64,000 nt of DNA from Caprimulgus europaeus (lineage: Eukaryota; Chordata; Aves; Caprimulgiformes; Caprimulgidae): positions 14,507,834-14,571,833 of the forward strand of contig OU015523.1 of NCBI GenBank assembly GCA_907165065.1. Direction: 5' to 3'. The position numbers and the translations under genes were made by a program. The notes below the pieces were generated by a model. That model did no database searches. It was not told the DNA's origin and was given only the letters and a program-made list of their open reading frames with translations. Of this stretch, positions 12,485 to 24,868 are shown one piece after another (the stretch's first letter is position 1; each line of letters begins with the position of its first letter).

Positions 12485-13546
12485 TCATCCATACCAAAAT
12501 GGCAGCCTCCAACTTTCTCCCACACTCTTCCTCCAACATGTGTTCCTAGTTCAACTCCCCCTCTAGCTCTCATCAAACCAGTTTGCTTTCGAGAAGTAAC
12601 CATTTCTTCCCCTTGCTAGTAACGGAAAAAGCAGCAACAACCTGCCTCTCTCTCTGGCCCCAGCTCAGCAAGAAATTTATAACAGATGACTGCTGAATTG
12701 ACCCACTGATGAGCAAAATTTGCAACCGAGTATTAAGGAGTCACATGAAAGCCAAATTTCCCTGACACTGTCTGTTTACATACCAGGAGGATGCCAGGGT
12801 GTTGGTGAAGTGTACTCAGATTCTTTTCAAAAAAACCCACTGTGATGAATTGTCTTCACAGCCTCACACATTTACTACTCGGTTCTGATACTACAAATGG
12901 GGGAAAATGGTGGAAGTTCCACTACTGTCACTCTAGAAAGCATTCCACTGCAAACAACTTCAGATAAAAAAAAGAAATTATGGACTTTCTCTCAGAGCTG
13001 AGTGCATCTGAAAGTAGCAGATGAGATCCACACCGCAAAAAGGTTTGAAACCTATTACATGCCCAGCAGAAAATGCAAGAGAATTTTAAACAGACATATT
13101 CTTCCTAACTGAAATAAAATTAAACCAGTTGATTAAGAATATATCTTCAATTTAAATAAAGATTTAAATTTAAATCTTTAAAAGCTTAGTCTCCCATTTT
13201 TGTATATTATATTTGTCAGAAATATGTCCACATTCAGTCATTTTGTCTTAAGTCAGTCTTAGGATCCAGCTGTTCTGGTATTGGTGAAAATGAAAATTTT
13301 AATCTTCAAATGCTTCATTTAACTATTATTTAAGAAACTCTATTGCTTAAATGAGATGCTTCCTTCACAAAAAAAAAAAAATGCTCATAAAAATATCTGT
13401 CATATTTTTTTAAAAAAGATGGTTTTTCTGTGTCCAAATTTTATAACAATCTATAAACGTGTTTAGTCATCCTTATCACAGGGGAAGAATGTAAGTAGGG
13501 AATTTCTGCCTGACAGAAATTCTGCAAGTGAAAAAGCTTCCAGTTT
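12485..13546. other. Noncoding DNA with an AT-rich palindrome
   Basis: No gene is visible. The stretch holds a 24-bp perfect palindrome (13157-13180) and several A-runs, including one of about 13 A at 13369-13381. ORFs at its start on both strands are overhangs of the CR1 element. Confidence 0.55.
13157..13180. repeat. Perfect 24-bp AT-rich palindrome
   Basis: The sequence reads 'taaagatttaaa' followed directly by its exact reverse complement, with no spacer. It consists of overlapping TTTAAA units and could extrude as a short cruciform or bind AT-hook or homeodomain proteins, but in such AT-rich DNA it may be chance or an expanded TTTAAA repeat. Confidence 0.7.
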
Positions 13547-13604
13547 TGACTTCAGTGGAAATTTTGCCTCAGTATGGATTCACAGAATTTGGCACCTCTG
13601 CTTT
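13547..13604 (+). repeat. Probable half of an old palindromic repeat
   Basis: The motif order 'tgacttcagtgg', 'aaattttgcctcagta', 'cacagaatttggcacc' matches the arrangement at 11541-11595. It resembles one arm of a palindromic dispersed repeat common in archosaurs and turtles (general recall). The opposite arm is not recognisable upstream. Confidence 0.4.
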
Positions 13605-16600
13605 GCAGAGATGACGAGGATTCAAGTATATTATTACTTAGATAATTGTTTTGCTAGGTTCATCATGTGCACTCTTAGAGGAACTGGGGAGAAGGAGTTT
13701 GACAAGGGATCAAAGAGATCAATTATAATTGTGTCCAGTGGACATAAAGTGTCCAGTGAACACCAGCTGGATGGGCAGAAGATGAGAATTAATCCAGTTT
13801 AGTTTTAGGGCACTAATATACAAAATAGAATAATTTCTTTCCTCCCCAAAAGGATGATTGGCATTTATATTCCCATTTCTTATGTAATGAAGCTTTCATA
13901 ATATTTATTATTTATCAAAAATACTTGTTTTCAATGTTTCCCTAGGAAGCTGATATGCCCATTTGCAATTTCTAATTAGAAAAAAGCATGTGGCTGTTAC
14001 TAACAGACCAAATGCTGAAATGCTTGCTTGGGATTTAGACTGTCCACTGTTACAGATGCAATGTGACTAAAGACTCCCCATGAATCTAGCTGATAGGTCT
14101 TGGGAAATCTGACCAGGCACCTTGATAACAAACAGAAATGCACAGGCTGTGCAGGCTCTGAACTTCCATCTCTCAAGTCTGTTTCTCCATTTCTTCTCCA
14201 TTGACCCCTCTTTCCTCCCTTTGAAAAGATGTGGAAGGGAATGAGGAAAAAAGCAACAAGGCCATAACAGAGTTGTTCTAAATCTCCCTAAAGAAGCAGA
14301 CTGCTCCCCAAAAGTGAATCCCAGGTGAAGTCTCCTTGCTGCAGTTCTGTACTCCTAAACACAAGAAGGGATGTAGATATTCTTTATGCTGGAGCAACCT
14401 AGCCTCTAAACTTGTATTTACTCCAGTAAATTGCTCTTCCTTTAACCTGTGATTTTGCTGGGTAGTAATAATTTTGCACTGTTGCCCAGAGGAGATCTCT
14501 TTGCTTTGCTAACTATCTGTTATGATGTGTATGTCATAATTGCAGAATTCGGCCATGTAAATCTTGAAAGTAATTTACAGCTCTGGAACTCAATTCTGAT
14601 ACATTTCTTCAAATCCTATGCTGTCAAAACTCAGCGAAACTGCAAAGAGGATATGAAGATAACGTCTCTAAACACTGCAGCTGGGTACACAAAAAGCTGC
14701 AGAGGAAGAAGAAGGGTTGCCAGAGCAGGAAAATACTGTTAATGACTTAGCATTGTCCCTTGAAGCGTAATACCCCTACCTGGAAACGATACAGTCCTAC
14801 CTGTACATCATATCAGTATTACAGGGGTGAATGTCTCTAGAAGAAAAGAGAAAGCAAGAGCGGAAATGAAACAAACAAACAAAAAAGGTACTCACTAGGT
14901 AGTATCTGCAGATTTTCAACTAGCAACTTCACTTTTCCCACTCCCTCTTTCAGCAAAACCCTGTGCTATGGGCATTACAAATATTCTATTTCTTCTCTGG
15001 TGTGTGCTGTGACAGACGTTCATAAAAAGTTAAACGATAATACCCAGTAGAAGCCAATAATAATTTTGTGTTAAAATAGCCACATAATAAGAATACCACT
15101 GGGATGGTAAATGTCCACCTTAGGTGTTAAATACTAGTGTAGTCAAGCTGCTCCTATTCCTGTGGCTTAGGCAATGCTCTGCTCAGGCAGCTCAGGCTAA
15201 GTCTGTCTTCCTGTTATTCTGGCATGAGCTAGCTCAGCAGAAGAGACTTTTATTCTGATATAACTCAGCCCAAAAGTACTCTGGACAGATATACAAGGAA
15301 AACAGAAAACACCCCACAAAAAGCAATCATATCATTGTTATGTATTCAAATGTAAAGTGTTTACAGGATTAAACAGTAACAGCACTGACACAATAACACA
15401 TCGTGTGTCCTCATCTTGCAAGCCTCTCTTCTGAATAATCCTAAGTGTGTGCAGTACCTTGCAGGGATCGTAAAGTGCAGAAAACTATGAAATTTGGGAG
15501 GAAACAGATCAAAAAGCTGAAGCACACAGAAGCAATGTGACTCACTTAAAATTCCACAGAAAACAAATAGAAATTAATAAATAAAGCTGTTTCTGACTTT
15601 TGATCTTGTCTGTGGGACACAGGATCTCTCCCATGAGAATAAATATATTGAAGCAAAAGCAACCCCTCCCTTGACATTTTATTATATTTCTGTAATTGTC
15701 TCAATACACCAGATCAATTGCATTTGAAAATACAGCTATTAAACCATAACTAGACCATCTTTGGAGCCTTTGTTTGTCAATTGCATCAAACAACAATTCT
15801 TCTGCAGACAAGAAATCAGACTGTATTTTTACAATAATTGCAAGTCATTTATAGGAGAAAGAGGTAGCAACAATACCCAAGGAAATAAAATAACACACTT
15901 TTGTGCTTTCCCATCAAACTCGATAGTGGTATGGGTTTAAATCAGTCAGAGGCAGCTACGCATGAGAGATTGCACTCTGCAGGCTCTATCAGTCAGAAGT
16001 CAAGGATACACGTCCATGATTTATCATACTTTTCATGGTAATTAGCTAGAGTGCCATTTTGCTTCCAGTAGCATCACTCAACTTTCTTTTTTTAATTTGG
16101 TCTTTTTTTCTGCAAATGAATTTACATATTTCTCAGTCTCTCATCCCCTACTATGTTTTATTTATGAACACAGGCCTTCCTGATGGTAACTCTAATGTGA
16201 AGAAGGTGGTAATTAGTGTACCTATCTGCTAAGTTAATCCCTTTCCCACAATGTTTACAGAGTTTAAGGTAAGTAACAGTTTACAGTCAATATTAGGTTT
16301 AATTATGCTTAATGAGGGTAACTGTCTCCATTTACTAACAGCACCTAGGTGTGTAGCTCGTAGATGAGGTTTTTCTCCCAGCCTCATTCTGCACTGTTAA
16401 TAGTGCCACTGTGCGTGGTACACGTAGTGCTTTAATCCATAAAACTGCGCCAGGAGAGCCAAGCAAGTGAGGCACCTGTTTCAACACAGGTTCAGAGGGA
16501 GCAGAACAGCCTTAAAACAATGACAGCTTTGTGTAAGGAGAAAGTTTTACTGTCTGGTATTTTAATGTATGCAGTGCATTAGAGAAAAGAGAAAAAAAAA

Positions 16601-19600
16601 TAATAATAACAGACGTTCCCCAAGTCCCTCCTCTTAAAAAAAAAGTAAAAAATAAAATAAACCAGTTGTTCCCAGTTTTCAAAGATCATCCCCAAGAATG
16701 TTTCCCGTAGGAGTTACTATGTTATTTTAGTTTAGTTAACAAAGTGAAAGCAGTGTTAACAATTAAAACCCTGAAGACAATTAAAATCATGAAGACTTCT
16801 TGTCTCACTCATATTTCACAAGTATGTATCTTTCAGAACTAAAAAGGTTCTAGAGGCAACTGAAGACAATATCAGTTTGTCTTATAACTCTATACTAGTA
16901 AAAGGTCAAAAGCAAAACCACAGATCCAAAACTAGTTCTACCTCACCTGCTCCCTTTTTAGCCTCTGTGTAACGTTGTTACTTCAGTCTGCATCTTCCTA
17001 AAATGAAGATCTAGATTTGAGTTTACTTCATTACTTTCTGCCAAAACATTTTCCTTTGTGATTTCATGTATTATCCCCTTGGGAAATTCATGTAATGGGA
17101 AATTTTTTATACATATTTATAACTATGTATGAAGAATGTACCTTTCTAAATCTTTGATTCCCTAGGATGCGTGGATTTAGGGGGTTTTGTGTGTGTGCAC
17201 GAGGGACTAAGTTTGCAGAAGTGCTGAAAAATAAAACTGTTTGATTTCCAATGAGAAATAGAAGTGGAACGCACACAGAAATTGTTCTGTAAGTGCAGAG
17301 GTTAGTTCATTTGATTTTTCCAAGGCAGTAAGAAGCGAGTTCTGCATTTTGTTCATATCAGAGAAATGTGAAGTTTGCTCAGACATAGCTCAAGAGTTTT
17401 TTTTTTTTCATTTTCTCTTTTGGCCTAGTGAGCACTCTGCATGAGTCCACATGTTCCCTCCTTATTTTTGCCAGTGGCAAGACTTCAAGAAAAAAAATCT
17501 CTGCTTAGAATATTTTTCAAAAAAGGGAGGAAACCTTCAGCTAAATCATGCTTTTTGTTTTTAAAAACCACCCAATTATTTGATTGCCAAAGTATTAGTT
17601 ACTACAGTGAGATTTTATTTAAAGGCTAAACTCTCTAATTCTGGAAGCTATATCCAGATCAACATGCTTTGACTACAGGTTTCTAAATCCAAGCTCAAGT
17701 CTCTTTGTTAAGGCTTATATGTATTATTCCTACAATGTGCCAAACTGTAACCCTAACATCTACATTACTGAAAGTTAGGGAAAAGCTTTCTAAAAAAGAA
17801 GTAAAATTCTGTAACTGATGTGTTTCCCTCTCAACACTGTCTTCCAAAAAATGTGATCTAAATATTTAAATACAAGTTTAATCACGATGTAAAGCTGCTA
17901 ATAGCTACATAACAAGAAAGAAAAGGTACCTGCTTTCCAAGTGACAGTATATTCTTCCTTTTGCCATTTAAGACATCAGTATTCAGAAAAATGTGGACTC
18001 CATTATGAGACGAAAATTATTTACATGCACATATATTCTTCAGAAAACTGAGGAGGTTTTGTATCCAAGTGAGCAGAAGTAGGAGGGGTCACTTTACTGC
18101 TTGAATACAAAATCTAGCAGCTAGTCAAATTTGATGACTTAAAACACTACAGAGGACTCTGAGGATTTGGAAAATTTAAACTCATGATTTCAAGTACACA
18201 TTCCAAAGAATCTAACTGGAGAATGAAAACAGCACTTAATACAACTGGACAACAATACCAGGAGAGGGAATATACAAGTTACTTCTCACCTGCTGCTGCC
18301 TTTCAGTTAGTGCCATAAACCAAGCTTGGGTAACTGAACATTAACCTATTTTACTCAAGCAAAGTCCTAAAGTTAGAGACAACAGGATTACCTGCAGGCC
18401 ACTGATGTTCAGTGTACATACATGTCTAACTATCTCCTCAAAAATCCACAGGCAGATCTCCTTGAGAGAAAGATGGATATAGGTATTACTATGAAAATCT
18501 ATGCAGCTCCCCTCCCCAGACACCTGGTTGGAAAAAAACCCCACACTTTGCTGAAGAGCCTGGGAGGAAGGTGGGCTTGCTTACATGGATCAGTCTGGAT
18601 AATAGTAATTTTTTTCCCATTATACTGTTGCCTCCACACATCCCTCTGCTCAGATTCACCAATTATAACAAAAAACCTTGGGAGGTTAAATGCTTTTAAA
18701 ACTAATTGCAAAATAATCAAATATTTATTTTTTTTTCAAATCTCCAGCATTTGCTTCAGGAAAAATATTTTTTTTTTCCAAAATCTAGGGAGGTTCAGTC
18801 ACCCCTAAATGAACCGAATCTCTGTTGCAGTACAATGTCTCAGTAAATAGAAAGACACACTTCCTTGATGACCTCTGAAGTAATGATGAGAGTCTCCAGT
18901 CTTGGTTGAGGAGATTACCTGAGAGGCATACAGTCGTGGCCTGCAGTGTCTCAAGGAGGCTTTGAAACGGCTCATTTCATGTTTATAGTCCAGCCAGGCA
19001 GGTGGGACTAGAACATTGTGGCTTAGCCACATACCAATCAAACTGTTAGAACATAACTTACAAGAGAACTCTTAGACATGGGTACTGAGATCTTGCGGCA
19101 ATCCCATCTCATAAAGAACATTTAAATGTGCCTATAAACATTATTGTAAAGATATTTAAAATCAGAGGAAGGAAAAAGTTTCTGATCAAAGTTCTGCAAA
19201 TGACCATAATTCAGGTTTTTAAAAAATTAAAGGAAAATTCCTTATGTCATTAAAATGCCCTATGAGTGACCAAGTAGCAACGTTTCTTGCTTCTTTATAG
19301 TTTTCTTCAATATTGATTTCTTGCCAGAAACAATACAAGTTTTCAGCTGCTCATCTCTCCAAAGAGCCTCTGCCTACTTTCGTGAATTCTCTCTGGCATC
19401 CTTAAGATACACCTTCTGAAGGCAAAGAGACTTGCATAACCCCCAAAGTCCTATTAATATCAGTAAGAATGATACAGGTTTGATTCAAAACAACCAGAGG
19501 GAATGGCTAAAATGGCCTCAAAGCTGTTTTTTGCAGTCAGAATGGCCTACACCATCCACTTGGCACTAAAACGTGCTGCTGCCATTTAAATGGTCCAGCT

Positions 19601-21570
19601 CACACTGCTGCTGACTTCTTGCTGTCTCTCATTTCGTTGTCTGGTATTTTATTTGCTGCTATAGGAGGAAGAGCAGGTCGGTCTTTTAATGACCCACACT
19701 GCTGATAACACTGGTTAGGCAGTAACGCTGCTCTGCTAATCATCCTATTGCATAACCTGGGTTGGTTTCAACTGGAAGGTTTACAAAATGAACATGGAAG
19801 GTGTTCAGCAGCATCACCACAATGTCACCATACAATGTTTGAATGAAAAATAGACATCCATCTTTTGAAAGTGGGGACAAGAGAGAAAGAGGGAGATGCT
19901 GAGACAGAGCACTGTTTGTCAACCCAAATTCTACTGGTATGGAAAACCGTGGAAGCAAAGTGCCTACTGAGTTTAAAAAAGACAACAGAACAGAAATCTG
20001 AACAGGAGAAGGGGCAAAACAATTCACTGTCCTGAGCTATCCAATGATATCTAAATTCAGTACTTTAATTTACGTGGTCACCAAAATATTAACATCTGGA
20101 CAGCAAAATTTCTATGTATTCTTTCCAATGAAGGTAAACTGACTCACTGACACAGAAGAAAGAATTTAATATCAAATTTTGTTCCATGTGGCAAAAATGC
20201 AAAGTGTTATCTGCACTACATCCTCCAGATATTACAAGATGGTCTGCTCCTAAGATGAAGAAGAAAATCAGAATGACTGAAAGGGAAGTTTCTTCTTGGC
20301 TTCCACCCTGGCAATCAACACAGCTACATACATCTGAGGAAAAACCATGGTGATTAAATACCTTCTTCTGAATCTCAGAAGACTTCACTGACTTCTATTC
20401 CTTGCCTGTACTTTTTCACTTCCAGTGGACAGGGACATTATTTTTTTTCATAGAGGAGGTGTCAGATCATGGCCCCTGGCAAATCAACATGAATCACTGG
20501 CAAAGAAACAGAATTTTAGCATCCTGAAACTCCACTTTTAAAGCACTGAATGAGGAAACCTGTCATGCCAGGGTGTTGATTAAAGAAACCAATGCTTTCA
20601 CATTCATTTTCGAAAATGGTAAAGGAAGGAGTAAAACATTACCTGTCCTAATTTTACCTTTTATAAAGAAGAAGAGGTACACTGGCCTTGCATTGTTAGT
20701 TTTACTAGAATATCTGCTGAACATCACAATGAGTGTGCATGCAGGTAAACAGACACACACACGGGCACAACAGTGAACTTTGTGTTGGCAGCCAGGCTGC
20801 GGTAACCCATGTCCCCTGGGCAGCAACCAGCTATGAAGGAACAGGAAAAAGTGAGTGTAACGATTAACCAGCCCAGTGGGCTATTATTCATGACAAGTAG
20901 AGCGGCAGCAGTGCAGGCTGCAGTGCTGGTTGCTTCTCCCTCTGGAATGCTGCTGGATGCCTGAAATCAAACTCAGCACAGAAAAACAAGCAAAGGTAAT
21001 GTCAACATAAGGAAGAAGCTGAATTTTCCCTCTCGGAGTTTGTACGTAAGGAAGACATGGGCAGGAGCAGAGATTTTCTGTTAAGCTTGATGATGAAAGT
21101 ATGCAACAGATTCCAGTATCACCATTCATCAAATATGTACACACAGGTTTCCTGAAGATTATAAGGTTATTGGTATCAGCTATTGGCAATTATTCCCTAT
21201 ACAGCAGCAAGCAGACAACCCCAAATCCAACTGGCAAGTATCAACGTTAATAGCTGAAGCCACAGTGCTAGTACTGAAGCAGATGGTTAAAGTGCATCCA
21301 TTTAGGTGAAAGCCCAAACCATGAGTACCCCTCCAGACAATCAGGGAAAAATCAGTGTTACCATGGCTCTTCCCACTCCTTTGGTGTTTTTACCCTGCAG
21401 TCCCCAGCAAGCTTCAGAAATTTTTTCAAAGTTATTTCAAATTATTTTGAAGCACTGCATTAAAGGTGAATATACCACACCACTTCAATCAGCACTTTGC
21501 AGAGAGGCAATACTCTTCTGCCTGGACTTCAGCTTGAAAAAACAAATTCCATCTGATTTTTTCTAGCTTT
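13605..21570. other. Noncoding DNA, no gene recognised
   Basis: Eight kilobases without a supportable gene. The longest ORF (18422-18808, plus, 128 codons) is low-complexity in its second half (phenylalanine- and isoleucine-rich, from T-runs) and overlaps minus-strand ORFs. At 16261-16268 an 8-base segment sits between a strong acceptor-like tract and a consensus GTAAGT donor on plus, which is probably coincidence. At 18392-18460 (minus) an open 69-nt segment has splice-like borders. No transposon was recognised. Confidence 0.5.
18392..18460 (-). other. Weak candidate exon, 69 nt, minus strand
   Basis: On the minus strand a pyrimidine-rich tract ending 'tttctctcaag' precedes 69 nt that are open in one frame for exactly 23 codons (starting EICLWIFEEIV), followed by a donor of form CAG|GTAATC. 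Intron phases would be 0 and 0. The peptide is not one I recognise, and its hydrophobic, isoleucine-rich make-up suits chance translation. The length divisible by three is the only coding-like property. A chance splice pair is the more likely explanation. Confidence 0.1.
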
Positions 21571-21669
21571 CAACAAACATATTTTATTGGAAAATAAAAA
21601 TAAAACTGAATGTTTGATTGCCATTTCTACCATGGCTGATTTTTTATTTTCCAATGAAAGCATTTGCTG
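21571..21669. repeat. Imperfect hairpin with a 19-bp stem
   Basis: Bases 21582-21600 and 21641-21659 are inverted repeats with 18 of 19 positions paired, and the single mismatch would be a G-U pair in RNA. The loop is 40 bases. Weaker pairing continues outward: 'caacaaac' upstream against 'catttgctg' downstream, giving an imperfect stem of about 28-30 pairs. It could be a small nonautonomous DNA element, a microRNA-like precursor or a structural accident in AT-rich DNA. The stem is nearly all A and T, which makes a microRNA less likely. Confidence 0.6.
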
Positions 21670-22290
21670 CTTATTTAAGAAGACCTTGAAATAAAATATT
21701 TAGCAAAAAAGAAGAAAATTCTCTTTCAGTAAACTCACTTTCCTTTTGAAAGGCTCTGCTCTGTGTGTGGATTATTCATTTACTTTAATTATTTTGAAGT
21801 GCCTCTGTTTGAGTGGGTAGGAGTTAAGTATCCACAACACTAAAGTAGGTCCTAGAATTAGTTGTTGTAAACAAAATGTTCTAAAGTGGCCTAAATCTGC
21901 ACAAGTAGTAAGCCTTGAGTATTTTGGAAGTTCTTTTCCACAAAGAGTACTTCTGGGGACCCTGAAAGCTATGGAACCCATACATTATGGGACTTAGATT
22001 GCATGAACAGATCATATCTTTCTAACCATAAAAACATATAAATATTTTTTCTCATTTTGTAGGAAAACAAAAATGTTTCCTTTATTGAAATGTGGAAAGC
22101 AAAATCCCACCTGGCAGAGGCTGGTATCAACTAAAGCAACTAACCAGGGATTTTAATCTGTCATGCAGGAGGATTTAGTAAGACACAATGGCCAAGTGAT
22201 ATAAGAGAATGCAGAGAGCCAAAACAACATACACAGCTAGGCATGTAATCAAAACCAAATAACAATATTTTATAATCTCTCTAATCACAG
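21670..22290. other. Noncoding DNA, no gene recognised
   Basis: Only ORFs shorter than 75 codons are present and none has a recognisable product. The stretch runs into the CT/CA microsatellite. Confidence 0.55.

Positions 22291-22330
<40 letters not shown>
22291..22330 (+). repeat. Compound microsatellite (CT)6(CA)14
   Basis: Six CT units (22291-22302) are followed directly by fourteen uninterrupted CA units (22303-22330). Pure CA arrays of this length mutate readily by slippage and are likely to vary in length between individuals. No function is inferred. Confidence 0.95.
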
Positions 22331-22335
<5 letters not shown>

Positions 22336-24800
22336 TCATGCACAGATACAGCAATACTTAAGCCGTTACCCTTTGTTAAATGTTTTCAGCCCAGATATAT
22401 TTCTGGTTAATAGGTATACACACTAAAAACGACAACAAGAAGAAAACAAGCCAAAAAAGCCCTGGGAAGAGTTCTGTATCATCTTCAGATGGAAGAGTTA
22501 GGACACAGTTAAGTGCACACATTCACAGGAAGAAGAGGAGGAACCAAACCTGGGGAAAATACACAGGAGTATCACTTTATAGGCAGTGGGCACTGACTTG
22601 AACAAGAATTCCAAAAATAAACAGATCTAACATTTCAATCCCAAGCTGTATTTTCAATGCCACCTTTTCTCCCATGACTGTATGTACACTCAAAACCAAA
22701 GCCCCAGCAGCTGAACAGCCACAGTCTTGAGGAATTTCAGTTCTCAATCTCAAGAAAAAGCTACCGTCCAAGTGGTAAGCAAACCTACCACTGTAGTCAC
22801 AGGCTTCTACTACCACATTCTAATTTAAGGACACAAATGCAATAAAATTAAAACCAAAGAGAGAGAAACCAGTTGAAACTAAGAGTTTGTACTACCCATT
22901 CCTTCACAGATATGGAAGGTGAGGTAGGCATCTGGAAAACCAGAAGATATCTTCTTTGGTAGATCTCATTTTGTTAAGTCTCCCCACTTTCAATTTGCAT
23001 TCCTGTGCTTTGTGCATACTTCCATATAAATTTATAGCTCCTCTGCACTGTTGCCTATAGTTACACCCACTACTTACAGGTAAGCCTGCAACCCTGTTCC
23101 TCCACGGACGTAAATGAGAAAGTAAGGAAAATAGTATGAAGAAAAGTAAGGAAAAAATTCTGCACTTACTTGTCTGTAGCTGGTGGTTATATCTTAGGAA
23201 CAGTTGCTTTAAAATACAAGTTGTTGTTGAGGTTTGATTTAAAAATCTCTGTCAGTTTTGACATTCAGGTGAAAGTATTGCTGCTGGCTCCAGAACAATT
23301 TGCATATCTTATCACTAAATAAAATGTCTGAGGTGTGCACCAATCTGATGAAATTATAAACAAGAGTCCACACAAGCACACATGCCTTCCTGTTTGATTT
23401 CTATCCTGTTCACTCCTCTATAATAAATTATATGATCATTTCATTCTAGCTAGAGGTTTAACTGTGCATGTAAAAAGGAAAATGATAGCAGCCTTTTCTT
23501 TTTCACACTTTACAGCTGAGAAACTGACAAAATCGTGGATTTTGGGAACAAGCAGAAAAGCTTATTTTGTTACTATCTATCTCCTCCTTAATTGACACAA
23601 GATTGTTAGAAAATCCCACATATTTATGTATTTTAAAAAATATTTTCCCACCCTGAAAATAAATAAATGACATTACACCTCCTTTACTACAAGGACTAGC
23701 ATACATGCTTAACTTTATGTCCAGCAATTAATCTCATCTACTTCAACAGGATTATTATTAATGCTGTTAAGTGAAATGCATGTGTAAATCCTTGCAGAAT
23801 CATGTTCTGAATTATCAACAACGTTACATGTCACAATTAAATGCCCAGGCCTAGCATGGCTCTTCAGAAAGATTGGGAAAAAAACCTTTAGGCATAATAA
23901 GTAATAAAATCTGCTCTAGGGAGGAGCTATGGGAAAAACAGTATTGAGGGAGTCATCTTCCCTTGGGAAATTCACCTGTCGACAAATCCTTCCAGTAATT
24001 CACCTTCTTCCTGTACCAGTTATCACCTTTGCTTTCCACTCCTTTCTCACTCATCAAATACCATTCCCCCTCTCCACACATCCTGCTGCTGCTGCTAGGT
24101 GATGAAGGAGACGCAACTCACTCCTTCTTATTCTTTTGTGCAGTGAAGTAGGATTGAGAGCACAGTCTGGCCCTTTTATGAACTACCGTAGTAATAAACA
24201 GCTCGTGCTAATTAACAGAGCTGAGTGCACAACTACACAATGTCACCAACTTTGCTTCTTAACCTGTTGCTGAACTGTTCACATGCTAGTGTCTCACTAA
24301 AAATTATTTGCCCACTAAACTCTATGGACAATTCTTAACCTATCACTGGAGTTTGTTACAAGAAGCTGCTGATCAAAACGTATAAAAACTGGATACCTAA
24401 ATTCCCTAGATCTGCCTCCTGATGAGTAGCTTCCATCTAGTTTCATCTGCAAATACTCATGAATGCTGTATCAAAAGTTACTCTCTGTACATTATCTAGT
24501 TTTTGACTAAAATCCACCGCTTCCACAAATACTTCCACTTGTAAATTAACTCAGAAATATTAACTAAAATGCCAGGAAAACAAAGCCAATTCCTTAAAAG
24601 TTCAAATGACTATTTGTCACAAACATTTCACCTCTACTAATGAACTGCAAAAATGAATGATAGAAAATGCAAAACTGTATTATGTTTAGCAGTTAACATT
24701 TTAATAAGGAGGAGATTAGCAATTTTTAATACCTCCAGTGCTTTGTTATATACAGTAGCACAATAACTGAATATTTTAATTGCTAATTATTTAGACCTCA
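22331..24800. other. Noncoding DNA, no gene recognised
   Basis: No gene is supported. At about 23070-23090 on plus, an AG from a moderately pyrimidine-rich tract is immediately followed by GTAAGC, a juxtaposition that resembles a recursive splice site; it is not called a feature. ORFs are 79 codons or less. Confidence 0.5.
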
Positions 24801-24806
24801 TTCAGT

Positions 24807-24868
24807 TCTCACTCAGGCAAAACTCCCATTGAGGGACTCTTGCCTGAGAAAAGAGCTACAGGATTTGT
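24807..24868. repeat. Old hairpin repeat
   Basis: The sequence 'ctcaggcaaaactccc' is followed a few bases later by its near reverse complement 'gggactcttgcctgag': 14 of 17 core positions pair, with a loop of only about 5 bases. After the second arm comes 'ctacaggatttg', the usual flank of this palindromic repeat type in archosaurs and turtles (general recall). It is probably a degenerate short dispersed repeat. Confidence 0.55.

Noticed and set aside
18286..18353. Minus-strand segment with an excellent acceptor and GTGAGA donor
   Set aside because: Stops occur in all three frames. Only a noncoding exon would be possible and nothing else supports one.
18422..18808. 128-codon plus-strand ORF, the longest outside repeats and the CR1
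   Set aside because: T-run-derived, Phe/Ile-rich second half, overlapping minus-strand ORFs, no domain and no splice or start context. It is consistent with chance in AT-rich DNA.
18925..19041. tRNA/SINE-like segment on minus (with 'gttctagtccc' as a B-box-like string)
   Set aside because: The B-box match is imperfect, no A-box stands at the right distance and no cloverleaf can be drawn. The rest does not follow a known SINE.
23070..23100. Recursive-splice-like AG|GTAAGC on plus
   Set aside because: The pyrimidine tract is interrupted and no plus-strand host gene is supported around it.
23940..24040. Series of minus-strand GTGA donors (three within 60 bases)
   Set aside because: No pyrimidine-rich acceptor lies upstream, so no exon can be defined.
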